A DNA stretch of 64,000 nucleotides from Dyella kyungheensis (GCF_016905005.1 NZ_JADIKC010000003.1:744001-808000), one strand, 5' to 3'. Numbered from the stretch's first letter, positions 1 to 9,722 are shown. The notes: generated from the letters alone by a model not told the origin. Numbers and translations are program-made.

Positions 1-941
1 ATTCGCGCCTGCGCCAGCAGACCCGCCAGACCATTTTCCTTGCCATCCAGGGCGGCCTTTCGCTGCTCTTCATCGGTTTCGTGGGCTGGTGGGTGGCGCG
101 CAGCGTGGCCAAGCCGGTGGAGGCGATCAGCAAGGCCACGCGACGCATGGCCGCGGGTGAATTGTCGGCGCGCGTGGAAGGGCAGGGGCGTCGCGCGCCC
201 GAGGAACTCACCCAGCTCGCCAGCGATTTCGATGCCATGGCCGAACGCATCGAAGCGTTGGTGGCGCACGACCGCAGCGTGCTGCAGGACCTCTCGCACG
301 AATTGCGTTCGCCCCTGGCGCGCCTGCATCTGATCCTCGACCTCGCACAACGAAGCGGCACGCCGGAGGAAGCGTCGCGTTACTTCCTGCAAGCGGAGCA
401 GGAGATCAGTCGTCTCGATGACATGACCGGCGAGATGCTCGCGCTATCGCGGCTGGAGGGCGGCATTCCCGGCGTCAATCGCGAACCGGTGGATGTGACG
501 GCATTGCTGGGTGAAAGCGTGCGGCGTGCCGGCCTGGAAGCAAAGGAACGCAACATCACGCTGGAGTTGATCGAGAGTGCACCAGCGGTGGTGTCCGGCA
601 ACGAACTGCTGCTGGAGCGCGCGTTCGACAACCTGATCGCGAACGCGATCAAGTTCAGCCCGCGCGGCGGACGCGTGGAGTTGAAGGCGCAGGCTGTTGG
701 CAGCCGCGTGGATGTATCGGTGCGCGACAACGGACCCGGCGTGCCCGAAACGGAACTCGGCTCGCTGTTCCGCCCGCTGTTTCGCGGCAGCAATGCCGCG
801 CGCGCAGATGGCCACGGCCTCGGCCTGGCCATCGTGCAGCGCGTGGTGAAGGCGCATGGCGGCGATATCCAGGCGGCGAATGTCGAAGGCGGCGGACTGC
901 GGGTGAGCCTACAGCTGCCGTTGGCGCCCGACGAGGGTTGA
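1..941 (+). CDS. Sensor histidine kinase, C-terminal part (5' end outside window)
   Basis: The gene enters from the left edge; the first full codon is at base 3 and about 312 residues are present. The visible part has one hydrophobic membrane segment (around bases 35-105), a HAMP linker (KPVEAISKATRRMAAGE), a HisKA dimerisation helix with the phospho-accepting His in DLSHELRSPLARL, and a complete HATPase_c domain: N box (NLIANAIKFSP), G1 (DNGPGVP) and G2 (GHGLGLAIVQRVVKAHGG). This is a membrane two-component kinase of the CpxA/EnvZ type. It would phosphorylate a response regulator probably encoded just upstream, outside the window. The sensory domain is not visible, so the signal is unknown. 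Kinase identity is firm. Confidence 0.93.
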   Translation, partial: SRLRQQTRQTIFLAIQGGLSLLFIGFVGWWVARSVAKPVEAISKATRRMAAGELSARVEGQGRRAPEELTQLASDFDAMAERIEALVAHDRSVLQDLSHELRSPLARLHLILDLAQRSGTPEEASRYFLQAEQEISRLDDMTGEMLALSRLEGGIPGVNREPVDVTALLGESVRRAGLEAKERNITLELIESAPAVVSGNELLLERAFDNLIANAIKFSPRGGRVELKAQAVGSRVDVSVRDNGPGVPETELGSLFRPLFRGSNAARADGHGLGLAIVQRVVKAHGGDIQAANVEGGGLRVSLQLPLAPDEG

Positions 942-1005
942 GTCGCCGGTCTTCGAAAACACCCGCGTGTCTGCGACACTCGGTGTTTTCGACCACGGCC
1001 TGCCG

Positions 1006-1992
1006 ATGCGCTCCAACGCTATCGCCGCGGTGGGACTGGCGCTGTGCGCGGCGCTGTTCTTCACCATGACCTATGTACTCAACCGCAGCCTGGTGGCGGG
1101 CGGCGGTCATTGGGCGTGGGCGGTGATCCTGCGTTACCTGATCACCTTGCCGTTGCTGGCCATCGCCTTGCCGTGGCAGGGCGGCCTGGGCGAATTGCCA
1201 AACGAGTTGAAGCGTTATCCGCGCCAATGGCTGCTATGGAGCACGGTGGGCTTCGTCTTGTTCGGCCTGCCGCTGACGTGGGCGGCCAACAGCGGTCCTT
1301 CCTGGCTGGTGGCGGGCAGTTTCCAGACCACCGTGCTGGCGGGTCCGCTGCTGGCGCCGCTGATCTATCGCGACGCCCGCAGGCATCTGGCATGGCGCAG
1401 CGTGGCGATCGGTGCATTGATCGTGGTCGGCGTGTTCGCGCTGCAATGGGGACATGCACAAGGCCGCCTGCGCGCCAGCGACTGGCTGGCGATGGCGGCC
1501 GTGGTGTTCTCGGCCTTCATGTATCCGTTGGGCAACCGCATGGTGCTGCTGCATCTGGAACGCAGCGGCTCGCACATCGGCGCCACCCAGCGCGTGCTCG
1601 GCATGACGCTGTGCAGCTGGCCGCTGTGGTTGGTCCTGGCGGCGGTGACGTGGTTCGCGGTGGGGCCGCCGAGCTGGCGCGAGATAGGGCTGGCGGGTGG
1701 CGTGGCGTTGTCGTCGGGCGTGATCGCCACGGTGTTGTTCTTCCGCGCCACCGCGATGGTGCGCAGCGAACCGACCGCGCTTGCGGCCGTGGAGGCGATG
1801 CAGGCGGCCGAGTTGCTGTTTGCCACGGTGATCGGCGCCGTCTTCCTGGGCGAAGCCTGGCCGCATGGCTATTCGGCGTTTGGGGCGATCCTGATCGTGG
1901 TCGGCATTGCCTTGTTCGGCTGGGTTAGCGGCCGCTCGGCGGCGGGCCACGAGGAAGAGCTGCGCGCGCTGCGCACCGATCGCGGCGCCTGA
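1006..1992 (+). CDS. DMT-superfamily membrane transporter (EmrE/EamA-like)
   Basis: A 328-residue very hydrophobic protein with about ten predicted transmembrane helices, the length and layout of drug/metabolite transporters. It fits the 'multidrug resistance efflux transporter' branch (two EmrE-like halves; the second half carries FFRATAMVRSEPTALAAVEAMQ). The frame is open from a GTG at 967, but the ATG at 1006 begins directly at the first hydrophobic helix (MRSNAIAAVGLALCAALFF) and is preferred. It follows the kinase by 64 bases on the same strand, so co-transcription is possible but not shown. The substrate cannot be told from the sequence. Confidence 0.85.
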   Translation: MRSNAIAAVGLALCAALFFTMTYVLNRSLVAGGGHWAWAVILRYLITLPLLAIALPWQGGLGELPNELKRYPRQWLLWSTVGFVLFGLPLTWAANSGPSWLVAGSFQTTVLAGPLLAPLIYRDARRHLAWRSVAIGALIVVGVFALQWGHAQGRLRASDWLAMAAVVFSAFMYPLGNRMVLLHLERSGSHIGATQRVLGMTLCSWPLWLVLAAVTWFAVGPPSWREIGLAGGVALSSGVIATVLFFRATAMVRSEPTALAAVEAMQAAELLFATVIGAVFLGEAWPHGYSAFGAILIVVGIALFGWVSGRSAAGHEEELRALRTDRGA

Positions 1993-2090
1993 GGTCGGTC
2001 TTCTGGAACTTGCCCGCTCCATCCGCTCGGGTTAAACACTCTGTTTCGGCGATGCATTTGCGTCGCCGCCTTTCTGGGCAAGGGGTGAGC

Positions 2091-5000
2091 ATGGGGCATC
2101 GGCGTAGTGCTTGGATCATCGCGGGCGTGTTGCTGGGCGCGTCTGGCCTCGGTCATGCGCAGCGTCCCATCACGCAGCAAGCGCTCCGCTGGAACGCCGA
2201 CGCGCTCGGCAACCACCGTTATCTGGTGCAGGTGGATAAGCCGGCAAACGCGGTGCGCGTGCTGATTCCCTGGCGCCGCCGCGATGCGCATCCCGAACAA
2301 GTCGCGGTGATCGTGACCGCACCGGATGGTTCGGTCGTGCCCAACGTCTTGCGCGGCCGCATCGATCCGGCCAGCGGCGAACTCGTGTTCCAGGCCACGC
2401 AGGCGGGCACCTACGCCATCTACTACCAGCCCTATGTCAGCAAGGGGCGCAGCAATTACCCCACGGTGACCTATGCGACGCCGTCGGACACGGCGGACGC
2501 CGCGTGGAAAAGCCGGGTGGGCGATGCCTCGCGCTGGTCACGATTGCCGCAGGCCACGGTGCTGCGCTACGAAGCGGTCGACGACTTCGATGCCTATACC
2601 TCGATGGAACGCACGGCGACGGCCGATGAGTTGCAGGCCTTGCTGGCGGCGCATCCCACGGAGGGATTGCTGCTGTTTCCCGAGACGCGCGCGAATCCCA
2701 TCCGCATGTTCGATGCGTTGCCCGAGAGTTGGGCGAAGCGCGGGCCCGGTGGCGCGCTGAGCGACACGGCACAGCGCGGCGAATACCTGAGTTTCCAGTT
2801 GGGCGCCTGGGCGCCGCGCGCCGCCGTGAATGATGTGCGGGTCAGTTTCAGCGATCTGCATGCCGACGATGGCGCCAGCCTTCCCGCCAGCGCGTTCACC
2901 TGTTTCAACCTCGGCGGCGTCGGCTACGACGGCCATCCATTCACCGCGCGCGTGGACGTGGCGCAAGGGCGCGTGCAGCCGTTGTGGATGGGGCTCGATG
3001 TTCCGCTCGGCGCGAAGGCCGGCCTGTACCGCGGTCGGATGACCGTGACTGCCGAAGGTTTGCCTCCGCAATCGATTCCCTTGGCGATCAAGGTGGGCAG
3101 CGGTAGCGCGGTCGCGCATGGCGATGACGATCCGTTCAAGTTGACCCGCCTGCGCTGGCTCAATTCGACGCTGGCGCAGGACGACGCCGTAGTGAAGCCG
3201 CTGACGCCCATCACCGTGCATGGCGACACGCTGGGCATCCTGGGACGCGAGATCACGCTTGGCGTCAGCGGCCTGCCGGCCAGGATCAGCAGCCGCTTCG
3301 ACGAGCGCATGACCGGCTTCAGCAAGACGTCCAAGGCGCTGCTGGCGGCGCCGATACAGTTGACCGTCGAGGACGATGCGGGCCGGCACGTCCTCACCAG
3401 CGCGCAGCGGGCGCAAGTCCAGATCGACGGGCCGGGCAAGGTGCATTGGCAGGTCGCGGCGAACGCAGGCGCGCTGCAGGGCGAGGTGAAGGGCAGCCTG
3501 GAAGCGGACGGCAGCATGGTCTTTGCGATTGCGCTGTCCGCGCGACAGGACGTGTCGCTGCGCGATATCCGCCTGTCGATCCCGATGGAGCATGCAGCGG
3601 CGGCTTACCAATTGGGCCTGGGGCGCCAGGGTGACCGCGCTCCCGACGATTTCAGCTGGAAGTGGAACGTCGAAAACAACCAGGACGGTGCCTGGATCGG
3701 TTCGGTGAACGCGGGCCTGGAATTCCACCTGCGCGACGAAAACTACCGGCGCCCGCTCAACACCAATTTCTACCATCAACAGCCGTTGCGCATGCCCGTC
3801 TCCTGGGACAACAGCGGGCAGGGCGGCATCCACCTGCGCAGCGAAGCCAACGACTATCGCGTCGACGCCTTCAGCGGCCCTCGCCGCATGAAAGCCGGCG
3901 AGACTCTGCACTACGACCTGGTCATGCGCGTGACGCCGTTCAAGACCATCGACCCGCCGAAGCACTTCGCCGAGCGTTTCTTCCACAAGTACGGCGACCT
4001 CGACGCGATCAAGGCCGATGGCGCGGACGTGGTGAACATCCATCACGCCACGCCGATCAATCCGTGGATCAACTATCCGTTCCTCGAACCGGCGGCGATG
4101 CGTGAGTACATCGACGCCGCCCATCAGCGCGGCATGCGCGTGAAGATCTACGACACCGTGCGCGAGCTGTCCGACCGTGCGCCGGAACTGCCGATGCTGG
4201 AAAGCCTGGGTCACGAGGTGATCAGCGCGGGCAAGGGCGGCGGATTCTCGTGGCTGCAGGAACATCTGGACGGCGACTACATCGCGGCGTGGCACGTGCC
4301 CGAGAATCGCGATGCGGCCGTGATCAACGCAGGGCAGAGCCGCTGGCACAACTTCTACATCGAAGGGCTGGACTGGCTGGCGCGCAACGTGGGCATCGAT
4401 GGCCTGTACCTGGACGACGTGGCCTACGACCGCACCACCATGAAGCGCGTGCGCAAGGTGCTGCAGGCCCATCGGGCCGACCCGCTGATCGACCTGCATT
4501 CGGCCAGCCAGTTCAACCCGCGCGACGGTTACATCAACAGCGCATTGCTATACATGGAACTGTTCCCGTACATCGACCGCTTGTGGTTTGGCGAGGAGTT
4601 CGATTACCAGAAGACCTCGCCCACGTACTGGCTCACCGAGATCTCGGGCATTCCGTATGGCCTGATGGGCGAGATGCTGCAGAACGACGGCAATCCATGG
4701 CGCGGCATGCTGTTCGGCATGACCAACCGGCTGGGCTGGTCACCGGGCAGCGATCCCCGCGCCTTGTGGAAGCTGTGGGATTCGGTCGGCATCGAGCAGG
4801 CCGAGATGATCGGCTGGTGGGTGCACGACACGCCGGTGAAGACCGGCCGCGACGACGTGCTCGCCACCAGCTACGTGCGCAGGGGCAACAAGACGCTGAT
4901 CGCGATCGCGTCGTGGGCGCCGCAAACGGTGGACGTGCGGCTCGCCGTCGACTGGAAGGCGCTGGGCTTGTCGCCTGGCCGCGTGTCGTTGACCGCACCT

Positions 5001-5093
5001 GAAATAGCGGGCTTTCAGCCCAGGGCGTCGTTCAAGCCGGGCGACGTGGTTTCCGTGGAGCCCGGCAAGGGCTGGTTGATCGTGGTGGAGTGA
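2091..5093 (+). CDS. Secreted glycoside-hydrolase-like protein (DUF6067/GH123-like)
   Basis: About 1000 residues. The ATG at 2091 has AGGGG just upstream and opens a classical signal peptide (hydrophobic core WIIAGVLLGASGLG, cut after HAQ), so it is preferred to the frame opening at 2010. The N-terminal ~600 residues look like beta-rich sandwich domains. The C-terminal ~400 residues look like a TIM-barrel hydrolase: VNIHHATPINPWINYPF, then GIDGLYLDDVAYDR, a barrel strand ending in paired acidic residues typical of glycoside hydrolases, then a small beta domain. This resembles the DUF6067/GH123-like family from memory; the substrate is unknown. The next gene, an exported esterase, starts a few bases after the stop, so the two probably act together on an esterified glycan outside the inner membrane. 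Confidence 0.72.
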   Translation: MGHRRSAWIIAGVLLGASGLGHAQRPITQQALRWNADALGNHRYLVQVDKPANAVRVLIPWRRRDAHPEQVAVIVTAPDGSVVPNVLRGRIDPASGELVFQATQAGTYAIYYQPYVSKGRSNYPTVTYATPSDTADAAWKSRVGDASRWSRLPQATVLRYEAVDDFDAYTSMERTATADELQALLAAHPTEGLLLFPETRANPIRMFDALPESWAKRGPGGALSDTAQRGEYLSFQLGAWAPRAAVNDVRVSFSDLHADDGASLPASAFTCFNLGGVGYDGHPFTARVDVAQGRVQPLWMGLDVPLGAKAGLYRGRMTVTAEGLPPQSIPLAIKVGSGSAVAHGDDDPFKLTRLRWLNSTLAQDDAVVKPLTPITVHGDTLGILGREITLGVSGLPARISSRFDERMTGFSKTSKALLAAPIQLTVEDDAGRHVLTSAQRAQVQIDGPGKVHWQVAANAGALQGEVKGSLEADGSMVFAIALSARQDVSLRDIRLSIPMEHAAAAYQLGLGRQGDRAPDDFSWKWNVENNQDGAWIGSVNAGLEFHLRDENYRRPLNTNFYHQQPLRMPVSWDNSGQGGIHLRSEANDYRVDAFSGPRRMKAGETLHYDLVMRVTPFKTIDPPKHFAERFFHKYGDLDAIKADGADVVNIHHATPINPWINYPFLEPAAMREYIDAAHQRGMRVKIYDTVRELSDRAPELPMLESLGHEVISAGKGGGFSWLQEHLDGDYIAAWHVPENRDAAVINAGQSRWHNFYIEGLDWLARNVGIDGLYLDDVAYDRTTMKRVRKVLQAHRADPLIDLHSASQFNPRDGYINSALLYMELFPYIDRLWFGEEFDYQKTSPTYWLTEISGIPYGLMGEMLQNDGNPWRGMLFGMTNRLGWSPGSDPRALWKLWDSVGIEQAEMIGWWVHDTPVKTGRDDVLATSYVRRGNKTLIAIASWAPQTVDVRLAVDWKALGLSPGRVSLTAPEIAGFQPRASFKPGDVVSVEPGKGWLIVVE

Positions 5094-5098
5094 TGGTG

Positions 5099-6091
5099 AT
5101 GCATAAAGGTTGGAAACCGTTCGCTGCATGCCTGTTCGTCGGCGTGCTTGGCCTGTCGTCGCTGGCGTATGCAGCGGATCAAGCGGCTGTGCCACCGGTC
5201 AAGCTTGCGCTCGATGCGAAAGCTTTCGCACCTGAGCAGATCAAGGTCAGTGTGTATCTGCCCCCGGATTACGCGACATCCGGTCGACGTTATCCGGTGT
5301 TATACGCGAACGACGGACAGGACATGGAGGCCGTGGGCCTGCAGAAGACGTTGGCGACGCTGTATGCGCAGCACGCCATCGAGCCGGTGATCGTGGTCGC
5401 GGTCGACATGCTGAAGGATCGCGCATCGGGTTACGGGCTGTTCGATCGCGCGCGCCGGCAAAGCATCGTCGGCGGATCGCGTATCGGACCGATCGGTGCG
5501 CGTGCCTACGACTACTCGGCATGGCTGGCGAACGAGCTGGTGCCGTATGTCGATGCGCACTACCGCACGCAGGCCACGGCGCAAGGCCGCAGCATGCTGG
5601 GCTGGTCACTCGGCGCGCTCAATGCGTTCTGTCTCGGCTGGGAATATCCGGATGTGTTCGGGCAGGTCGGGGCGTTCTCTCCCTCGTTCTGGCTGGCCGC
5701 CGACCGCAGCGATGCGAATGCGGTTCAGAGCACGCGATTGGCGCAGGCGATGGTCGACCGCGCCGGGTCGCGCAAGCCGGTGCGTTTCTGGTTTGCCATC
5801 GGCGGACGCGAGGAAACCAACGACCGCAACCACAACGGCACGATCGACGCCGTGGAGGACCTGCAGGACCTGATCAACGGTTTCCGGGCACCCGATGGCA
5901 CGCACCGTCGCGGACTGCGCGATCTTGGTTACCGCGTCGACATGGACTATGCCAACCACCCATCGCGCGCGGACGAGGTTGCCTACGATCTGTTCGCCGA
6001 CGGCGAGCACAACCAGGCCACCTGGAAGCGGATGTTGCCGGTGTTCCTGCAGTGGGCGTACGGCAAGGACACCGCCTCGCCGTCCCCCTGA
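5099..6091 (+). CDS. Exported alpha/beta-hydrolase esterase (esterase D/enterochelin esterase type)
   Basis: 330 residues from the ATG at 5099, which is 8 bases after GGAG; in-frame starts at 5090 and 5093 overlap the upstream stop. A signal peptide (FAACLFVGVLGLSSLAYA) predicts export. The fold is the 'putative esterase' family: after the strand VYLPPDYATSGRRYPVLY comes the nucleophile elbow GWSLG (Ser about residue 170) and a likely catalytic His in ADGEHNQATW. Such enzymes cleave carboxyl esters, including acyl groups on sugars. The near-overlap with the glycoside-hydrolase-like gene suggests a deacetylating or feruloyl-esterase-like partner. The substrate is inferred only from this context. 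Confidence 0.82.
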   Translation: MHKGWKPFAACLFVGVLGLSSLAYAADQAAVPPVKLALDAKAFAPEQIKVSVYLPPDYATSGRRYPVLYANDGQDMEAVGLQKTLATLYAQHAIEPVIVVAVDMLKDRASGYGLFDRARRQSIVGGSRIGPIGARAYDYSAWLANELVPYVDAHYRTQATAQGRSMLGWSLGALNAFCLGWEYPDVFGQVGAFSPSFWLAADRSDANAVQSTRLAQAMVDRAGSRKPVRFWFAIGGREETNDRNHNGTIDAVEDLQDLINGFRAPDGTHRRGLRDLGYRVDMDYANHPSRADEVAYDLFADGEHNQATWKRMLPVFLQWAYGKDTASPSP

Positions 6092-6095
6092 TGAT

Positions 6096-7808
6096 TCAGC
6101 CCGCCACCGCCGTGAGCGGTGTGTGGGCCACCACGCAATTGCGGCCCTGGGTCTTGGCCCGGTAGAGCGCCGCATCGGCGCGGGCGATCAGGTCGTCGGC
6201 GGTGTCGTTGACGCCCATCAGGCTCGCCACGCCCATGCTGATGGTGGTCTGGAACGTATGGCCGCGCGCATGCACCTGCATCGCTTCGATGCGGCGGCGA
6301 ATGCGTTCGCCCACCGCCATGGCCTGCTCGTGTGCGGTTGCCGGCAGCAAGGCCACGAATTCCTCGCCGCCATAACGGCCGAGGCTGTCGGACGGACGCA
6401 GCTCGTCGGCGATCGCGGCAGCCACCGCACGCAGGCAGGCATCGCCGCTCTGGTGGCCAAAGCGGTCGTTCACCGACTTGAAGTGATCCATGTCGAGGAA
6501 GATCAGCGCCAGCGGCTGATGCTGCGGCCGCGCCTGTGCCACGGCATCGTGCAGGCGTCCCACCAGGGCGCCCCGATTGAGCAGGCCGGTGAGTGCGTCG
6601 TGGTCGGCGAGATGGTGGGCCATGTCGCGTTCGCGCCGCGCCCGCAGCGAGATATCCGCCAGGCCGATGGTGACCACCACGCTGCAGAACGCGGTGGCGA
6701 ACGGCAGGCTGTATTCCAGCCAGCGGGGCAGGTCCAGCGCCAGCAGGATCTGGCTCAGCCGCACCAGGGTCAGCAGCACCTGCGGCAACCACGCCACCAG
6801 GAAGAAGCGCGCCTGCCGCCCGTGCCGCGAGGCGGCAAGGATCACCGCGCTCAGCGCCCACAGCGAGGTGACGATGAACCACAGGTTGTACGCACTGGCC
6901 AGCAGATGCATGCGTTCCGCGAACGGGAAACACAGCAGCGTGGTGATCACCAGATACGGCCAGCGCATGTGCCCCAGCACGCGGGCGGGTCCCGGCGTGA
7001 TCTCGCGCAGCTCGCAGAATTCCAGGATGAAGGAAAGCAGCAGGGGTGCGCTGAGCGCTATGAAAAGCCATGGCGCGTGCGTGCCCAGCGGCACCAGCAA
7101 CGCGCCGCCGGGAAGCTCGTACATCTCGCCGCTGGTCAGCAGCTGGTTCATCAGCTGGCAACAGGTGTAGCCGATGAAATACAGCAGCACGCGGTCGCGC
7201 AGCACCAGCCAGAGGCACAGCGCAGCGAGCACCATGGTGAACTGCACGCTGGAGAACAGCGTGGTGAGGCGCACGTGGGTGAGGTCTTGCGCCTGGTATG
7301 TCGCCATGTCCGTGATGTCGGCGCGGATCTGCCGGGTGAAATTGTCCGCGGCGATCCTCACGTAGATCGCTTGTCCGGCGCGCAGGTCGTGCGGCAGTTC
7401 CAGCGCCAGATGATGGCGCGAGAAACGCGCCATCTCCTCGGTCTGGGCAAACCACAGTTCATGCGGGCGATAGTCCGGCGGCGCATACACGGTGATGCGT
7501 ATATAGGTAGCGCCGGTGAAGTTGAGCACGGGCGAACTCGTCTCGTGCCAGTCGCGGTCGATGCTGAGGCGATACCAGCGTTGCGTCTCCACCGCATTGG
7601 GCGTGTGCGTCGTGCGGCTGGGCTTGAAGCGGTCATCCATGCCGCCATGGATGACCTGCTCGGCGGAGGGCGCCGGTTTCAGCGGCGCGAGCGCGGCCAC
7701 CTGCAGGGCCGGGACGTTCGCGTGCGCAGGCACCGCCTCCGCGGCCAGCGCGAAGAACAAGGCGCACATCCACGCCACAACCATCACGATGGATTCGCGA
7801 AAACGCAT
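6096..7808 (-). CDS. Diguanylate cyclase with 7TMR-DISM sensor module
   Basis: About 570 residues from the ATG at 7808, which opens a signal peptide (SIVMVVAWMCALFFALAAEA); the frame is open to 7856. Order: periplasmic 7TMR-DISM extracellular domain (about 40-180), seven-helix membrane module (about 190-390), short coiled coil, GGDEF domain (about 410-565). The active-site loop is GGEEF (about residue 480), with LDMDHFKSVND and DHDALTGLLNRG intact, so cyclase activity is expected. RPSD five residues before GGEEF is a canonical RxxD inhibitory site for product feedback. It would make c-di-GMP in response to an unknown periplasmic ligand. It converges on the esterase gene 4 bases away. Confidence 0.93.
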   Translation of the reverse strand: MRFRESIVMVVAWMCALFFALAAEAVPAHANVPALQVAALAPLKPAPSAEQVIHGGMDDRFKPSRTTHTPNAVETQRWYRLSIDRDWHETSSPVLNFTGATYIRITVYAPPDYRPHELWFAQTEEMARFSRHHLALELPHDLRAGQAIYVRIAADNFTRQIRADITDMATYQAQDLTHVRLTTLFSSVQFTMVLAALCLWLVLRDRVLLYFIGYTCCQLMNQLLTSGEMYELPGGALLVPLGTHAPWLFIALSAPLLLSFILEFCELREITPGPARVLGHMRWPYLVITTLLCFPFAERMHLLASAYNLWFIVTSLWALSAVILAASRHGRQARFFLVAWLPQVLLTLVRLSQILLALDLPRWLEYSLPFATAFCSVVVTIGLADISLRARRERDMAHHLADHDALTGLLNRGALVGRLHDAVAQARPQHQPLALIFLDMDHFKSVNDRFGHQSGDACLRAVAAAIADELRPSDSLGRYGGEEFVALLPATAHEQAMAVGERIRRRIEAMQVHARGHTFQTTISMGVASLMGVNDTADDLIARADAALYRAKTQGRNCVVAHTPLTAVAG

Positions 7809-8025
7809 ATCGCCCCTGTATCGGCCAGCCCCCGCTAACCGTCCTGCGGGGGCCATCCTTCGGACCTCTCCCCGGCGCCTTTATGTATCACGTTACCCTC
7901 GTGACATGGATGGTTGCCAGTTCCGGGCGTGGCAGCCCTGCGGATCTGTGCCTGAGCGGCGGGTCGAACACGATCTCGGCAAGGCTTATGCTTGGAGCCT
8001 TCGCAGGTGGCAAGGCAGTGACAGC

Positions 8026-9324
8026 ATGGCAAGGCGGGAAGGCGAGGAACCGGTGTCTCGGCCAGAACATCGGCCAGAAGCGGACGAACTTGAGCCCCAG
8101 AGCTTCATCCGCCACGGCACGCCTGCGTTTCGACGAACCAATATGGCGCTGTTTGCGGCCGGCCTGGCCACCTTCGGCCTGTTGTATTGCACCCAGCCCC
8201 TGATGCCCGAGTTCAGCAAGGACTACGGGGTGAGCGCGGCCACGGCGGCGCTGTCGCTGTCGCTGACCACCGGCGTGCTCGCGTTCGCGATGCTGTTTGC
8301 CGGTGGTCTCTCGGACGCCTGGGGACGCAAGACCGTGATGACCGCCTCGCTGCTGTCGTCGGCGCTGCTGGTTCTGCTCACCGCCCTCGTGCCCGACTGG
8401 CACACGCTGCTGTTGTTGCGCGCGCTGCTCGGGCTCACCCTGAGCGGCCTGCCTGCGGTCGCGATGACGTATCTGAGCGAGGAAATGCACAGCGACTCGA
8501 TCGGCCTGGGCATGGGGCTGTACATCAGCGGCAATGCGATCGGCGGCATGGGCGGCCGGCTGGTGGCCGGCGTGCTCGCCGAGTTCGTGGGCTGGCGCAT
8601 CGGCGTCGCCACCGTCGGTGCGATCGGCCTGATCTCCGGCATCGTGTTCTGGTACAGCCTGCCGCCATCGCGTCACCACGTGCGCCAGCCGTTCCATCTC
8701 GGCGCGCTGATGGGCCGTTTCGCTGCCGCGTTCCGCGATGCGGGCCTGCCCTGGCTGTTCGCTGAAGGTTTTCTGCTGCTCGGCGCGTTCGTCACGCTCT
8801 ACAACTACATCGGCTACCGTCTGCTGGCGCCACCGTACGGACTGAACCAGGCCGTGGTCGGCGCGATCTTCAGCGTCTACCTGATCGGCACCTTCAGCTC
8901 GGCCTGGATGGGACATCTCGCCGGCAAGCTGGGCCGGCGCAAGGTGCTCTGGACGGCATTCGCATTGATGCTGGCGGGATTGGCATTGACGGTCACCCGG
9001 CCGCTGGCCCTGATCGTGCTCGGCATCGTGGCGATCACGTTCGGCTTCTTCGGCGGGCATTCCATCGCCAGCAGCTGGGTAGGGCGCCGTGCCGGCAACA
9101 ACAAGGCGCAGGCGTCTTCGCTGTATCTGTTTGCGTATTACATGGGCTCGAGCCTGGCGGGCGCCAGCGGCGGCCTGTTCTATGCGTCGCACGGTTGGAA
9201 CGGCGTGGCGGTGTTCGTCGGCGCGCTGATCGTGGCGGGCTTGCTGATCGCGCTGCGTCTGTACCGCCTGCCGCCACTGGTCAGCCCGTCCAAGCCGGAG
9301 ACGGAGCCGCCGATTCCCCAATGA
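8026..9324 (+). CDS. MFS transporter (12 TM, drug/sugar efflux type)
   Basis: 432 residues from the ATG at 8026; the frame is open far upstream but that part overlaps the divergent cyclase gene and its promoter. A hydrophilic N-tail of about 40 residues is followed by twelve hydrophobic helices. The major-facilitator signature between helices 2 and 3 is visible (GGLSDAWGRKTVM), with a related motif in the second half (GHLAGKLGRRKVLW). The overall pattern resembles the YnfM/YdhP/AraJ exporters. The stop overlaps an ATG (ATGA) close to the VOC gene, so the two are likely co-transcribed, hinting at detoxification. The substrate is not deducible. Confidence 0.88.
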   Translation: MARREGEEPVSRPEHRPEADELEPQSFIRHGTPAFRRTNMALFAAGLATFGLLYCTQPLMPEFSKDYGVSAATAALSLSLTTGVLAFAMLFAGGLSDAWGRKTVMTASLLSSALLVLLTALVPDWHTLLLLRALLGLTLSGLPAVAMTYLSEEMHSDSIGLGMGLYISGNAIGGMGGRLVAGVLAEFVGWRIGVATVGAIGLISGIVFWYSLPPSRHHVRQPFHLGALMGRFAAAFRDAGLPWLFAEGFLLLGAFVTLYNYIGYRLLAPPYGLNQAVVGAIFSVYLIGTFSSAWMGHLAGKLGRRKVLWTAFALMLAGLALTVTRPLALIVLGIVAITFGFFGGHSIASSWVGRRAGNNKAQASSLYLFAYYMGSSLAGASGGLFYASHGWNGVAVFVGALIVAGLLIALRLYRLPPLVSPSKPETEPPIPQ

Positions 9325-9332
9325 GGCATGCC

Positions 9333-9716
9333 ATGAAGATCGACGCACTCGACCATCTCGTATTGACCGTTGCCGATGTGGCGGCCAGCGTCGCGTTCTT
9401 CACGCGCGTGCTGGGCATGCAGGAAGTGACTTTCGGGGCAGGCCGCAAGGCGCTGTCCTTTGGCGTGCAGAAGATCAACCTGCACGAGCACGGCAAGGAG
9501 TTCGAACCCAAGGCGGAGCGGCCCACGCCCGGTTCGGCCGATCTATGTCTGCTTACGTCGTCGAGTACGGCGCAGGTGATCGAACACCTTAGGAAGCAGC
9601 AGGTCGAGATCGAAGAAGGACCGGTGCAGCGCACGGGCGCGCGCGGGCCGATCGAGTCGGTCTATTTCCGCGACCCGGACGGCAACCTGATCGAGGTAAG
9701 CCACTATCTCGATTGA
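9333..9716 (+). CDS. VOC-family protein, GLOD5-like
   Basis: 127 residues from the ATG at 9333, six bases after TGAGG; an alternative ATG lies at 9321 over the MFS stop. A vicinal-oxygen-chelate fold with two beta-alpha-beta-beta-beta halves. Candidate metal ligands sit in DHLVLTV, KINLHEHGKEFEPKA and GNLIEVSHY. The pattern LGMQEVTF..GRKALSFG..KINLHE.GKEFEPKA and GP.QRTGARGPIESVYFRDPDGNLIEVS closely matches animal GLOD5 (glyoxalase domain-containing 5) as I remember it. The reaction is unknown for this group, so the name is structural. It lies next to an MFS exporter. Confidence 0.88.
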   Translation: MKIDALDHLVLTVADVAASVAFFTRVLGMQEVTFGAGRKALSFGVQKINLHEHGKEFEPKAERPTPGSADLCLLTSSSTAQVIEHLRKQQVEIEEGPVQRTGARGPIESVYFRDPDGNLIEVSHYLD

Positions 9717-9722
9717 AGCGCA

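Noticed and set aside
2538-4499. Minus-strand frame of over 650 codons opposite the GH123-like gene
   Set aside because: Antisense shadow with biased residues and no ribosome-binding site.
5895-7838. Plus-strand frame of over 640 codons opposite the diguanylate cyclase
   Set aside because: The minus-strand protein has all GGDEF and 7TMR-DISM features; the plus frame is His/Gln/Arg-rich noise.
7888-7904. TCACG-N7-CGTGA inverted repeat between the cyclase and MFS genes
   Set aside because: Short arms, and no dedicated regulator next to it; could be chance in a 217-base gap.
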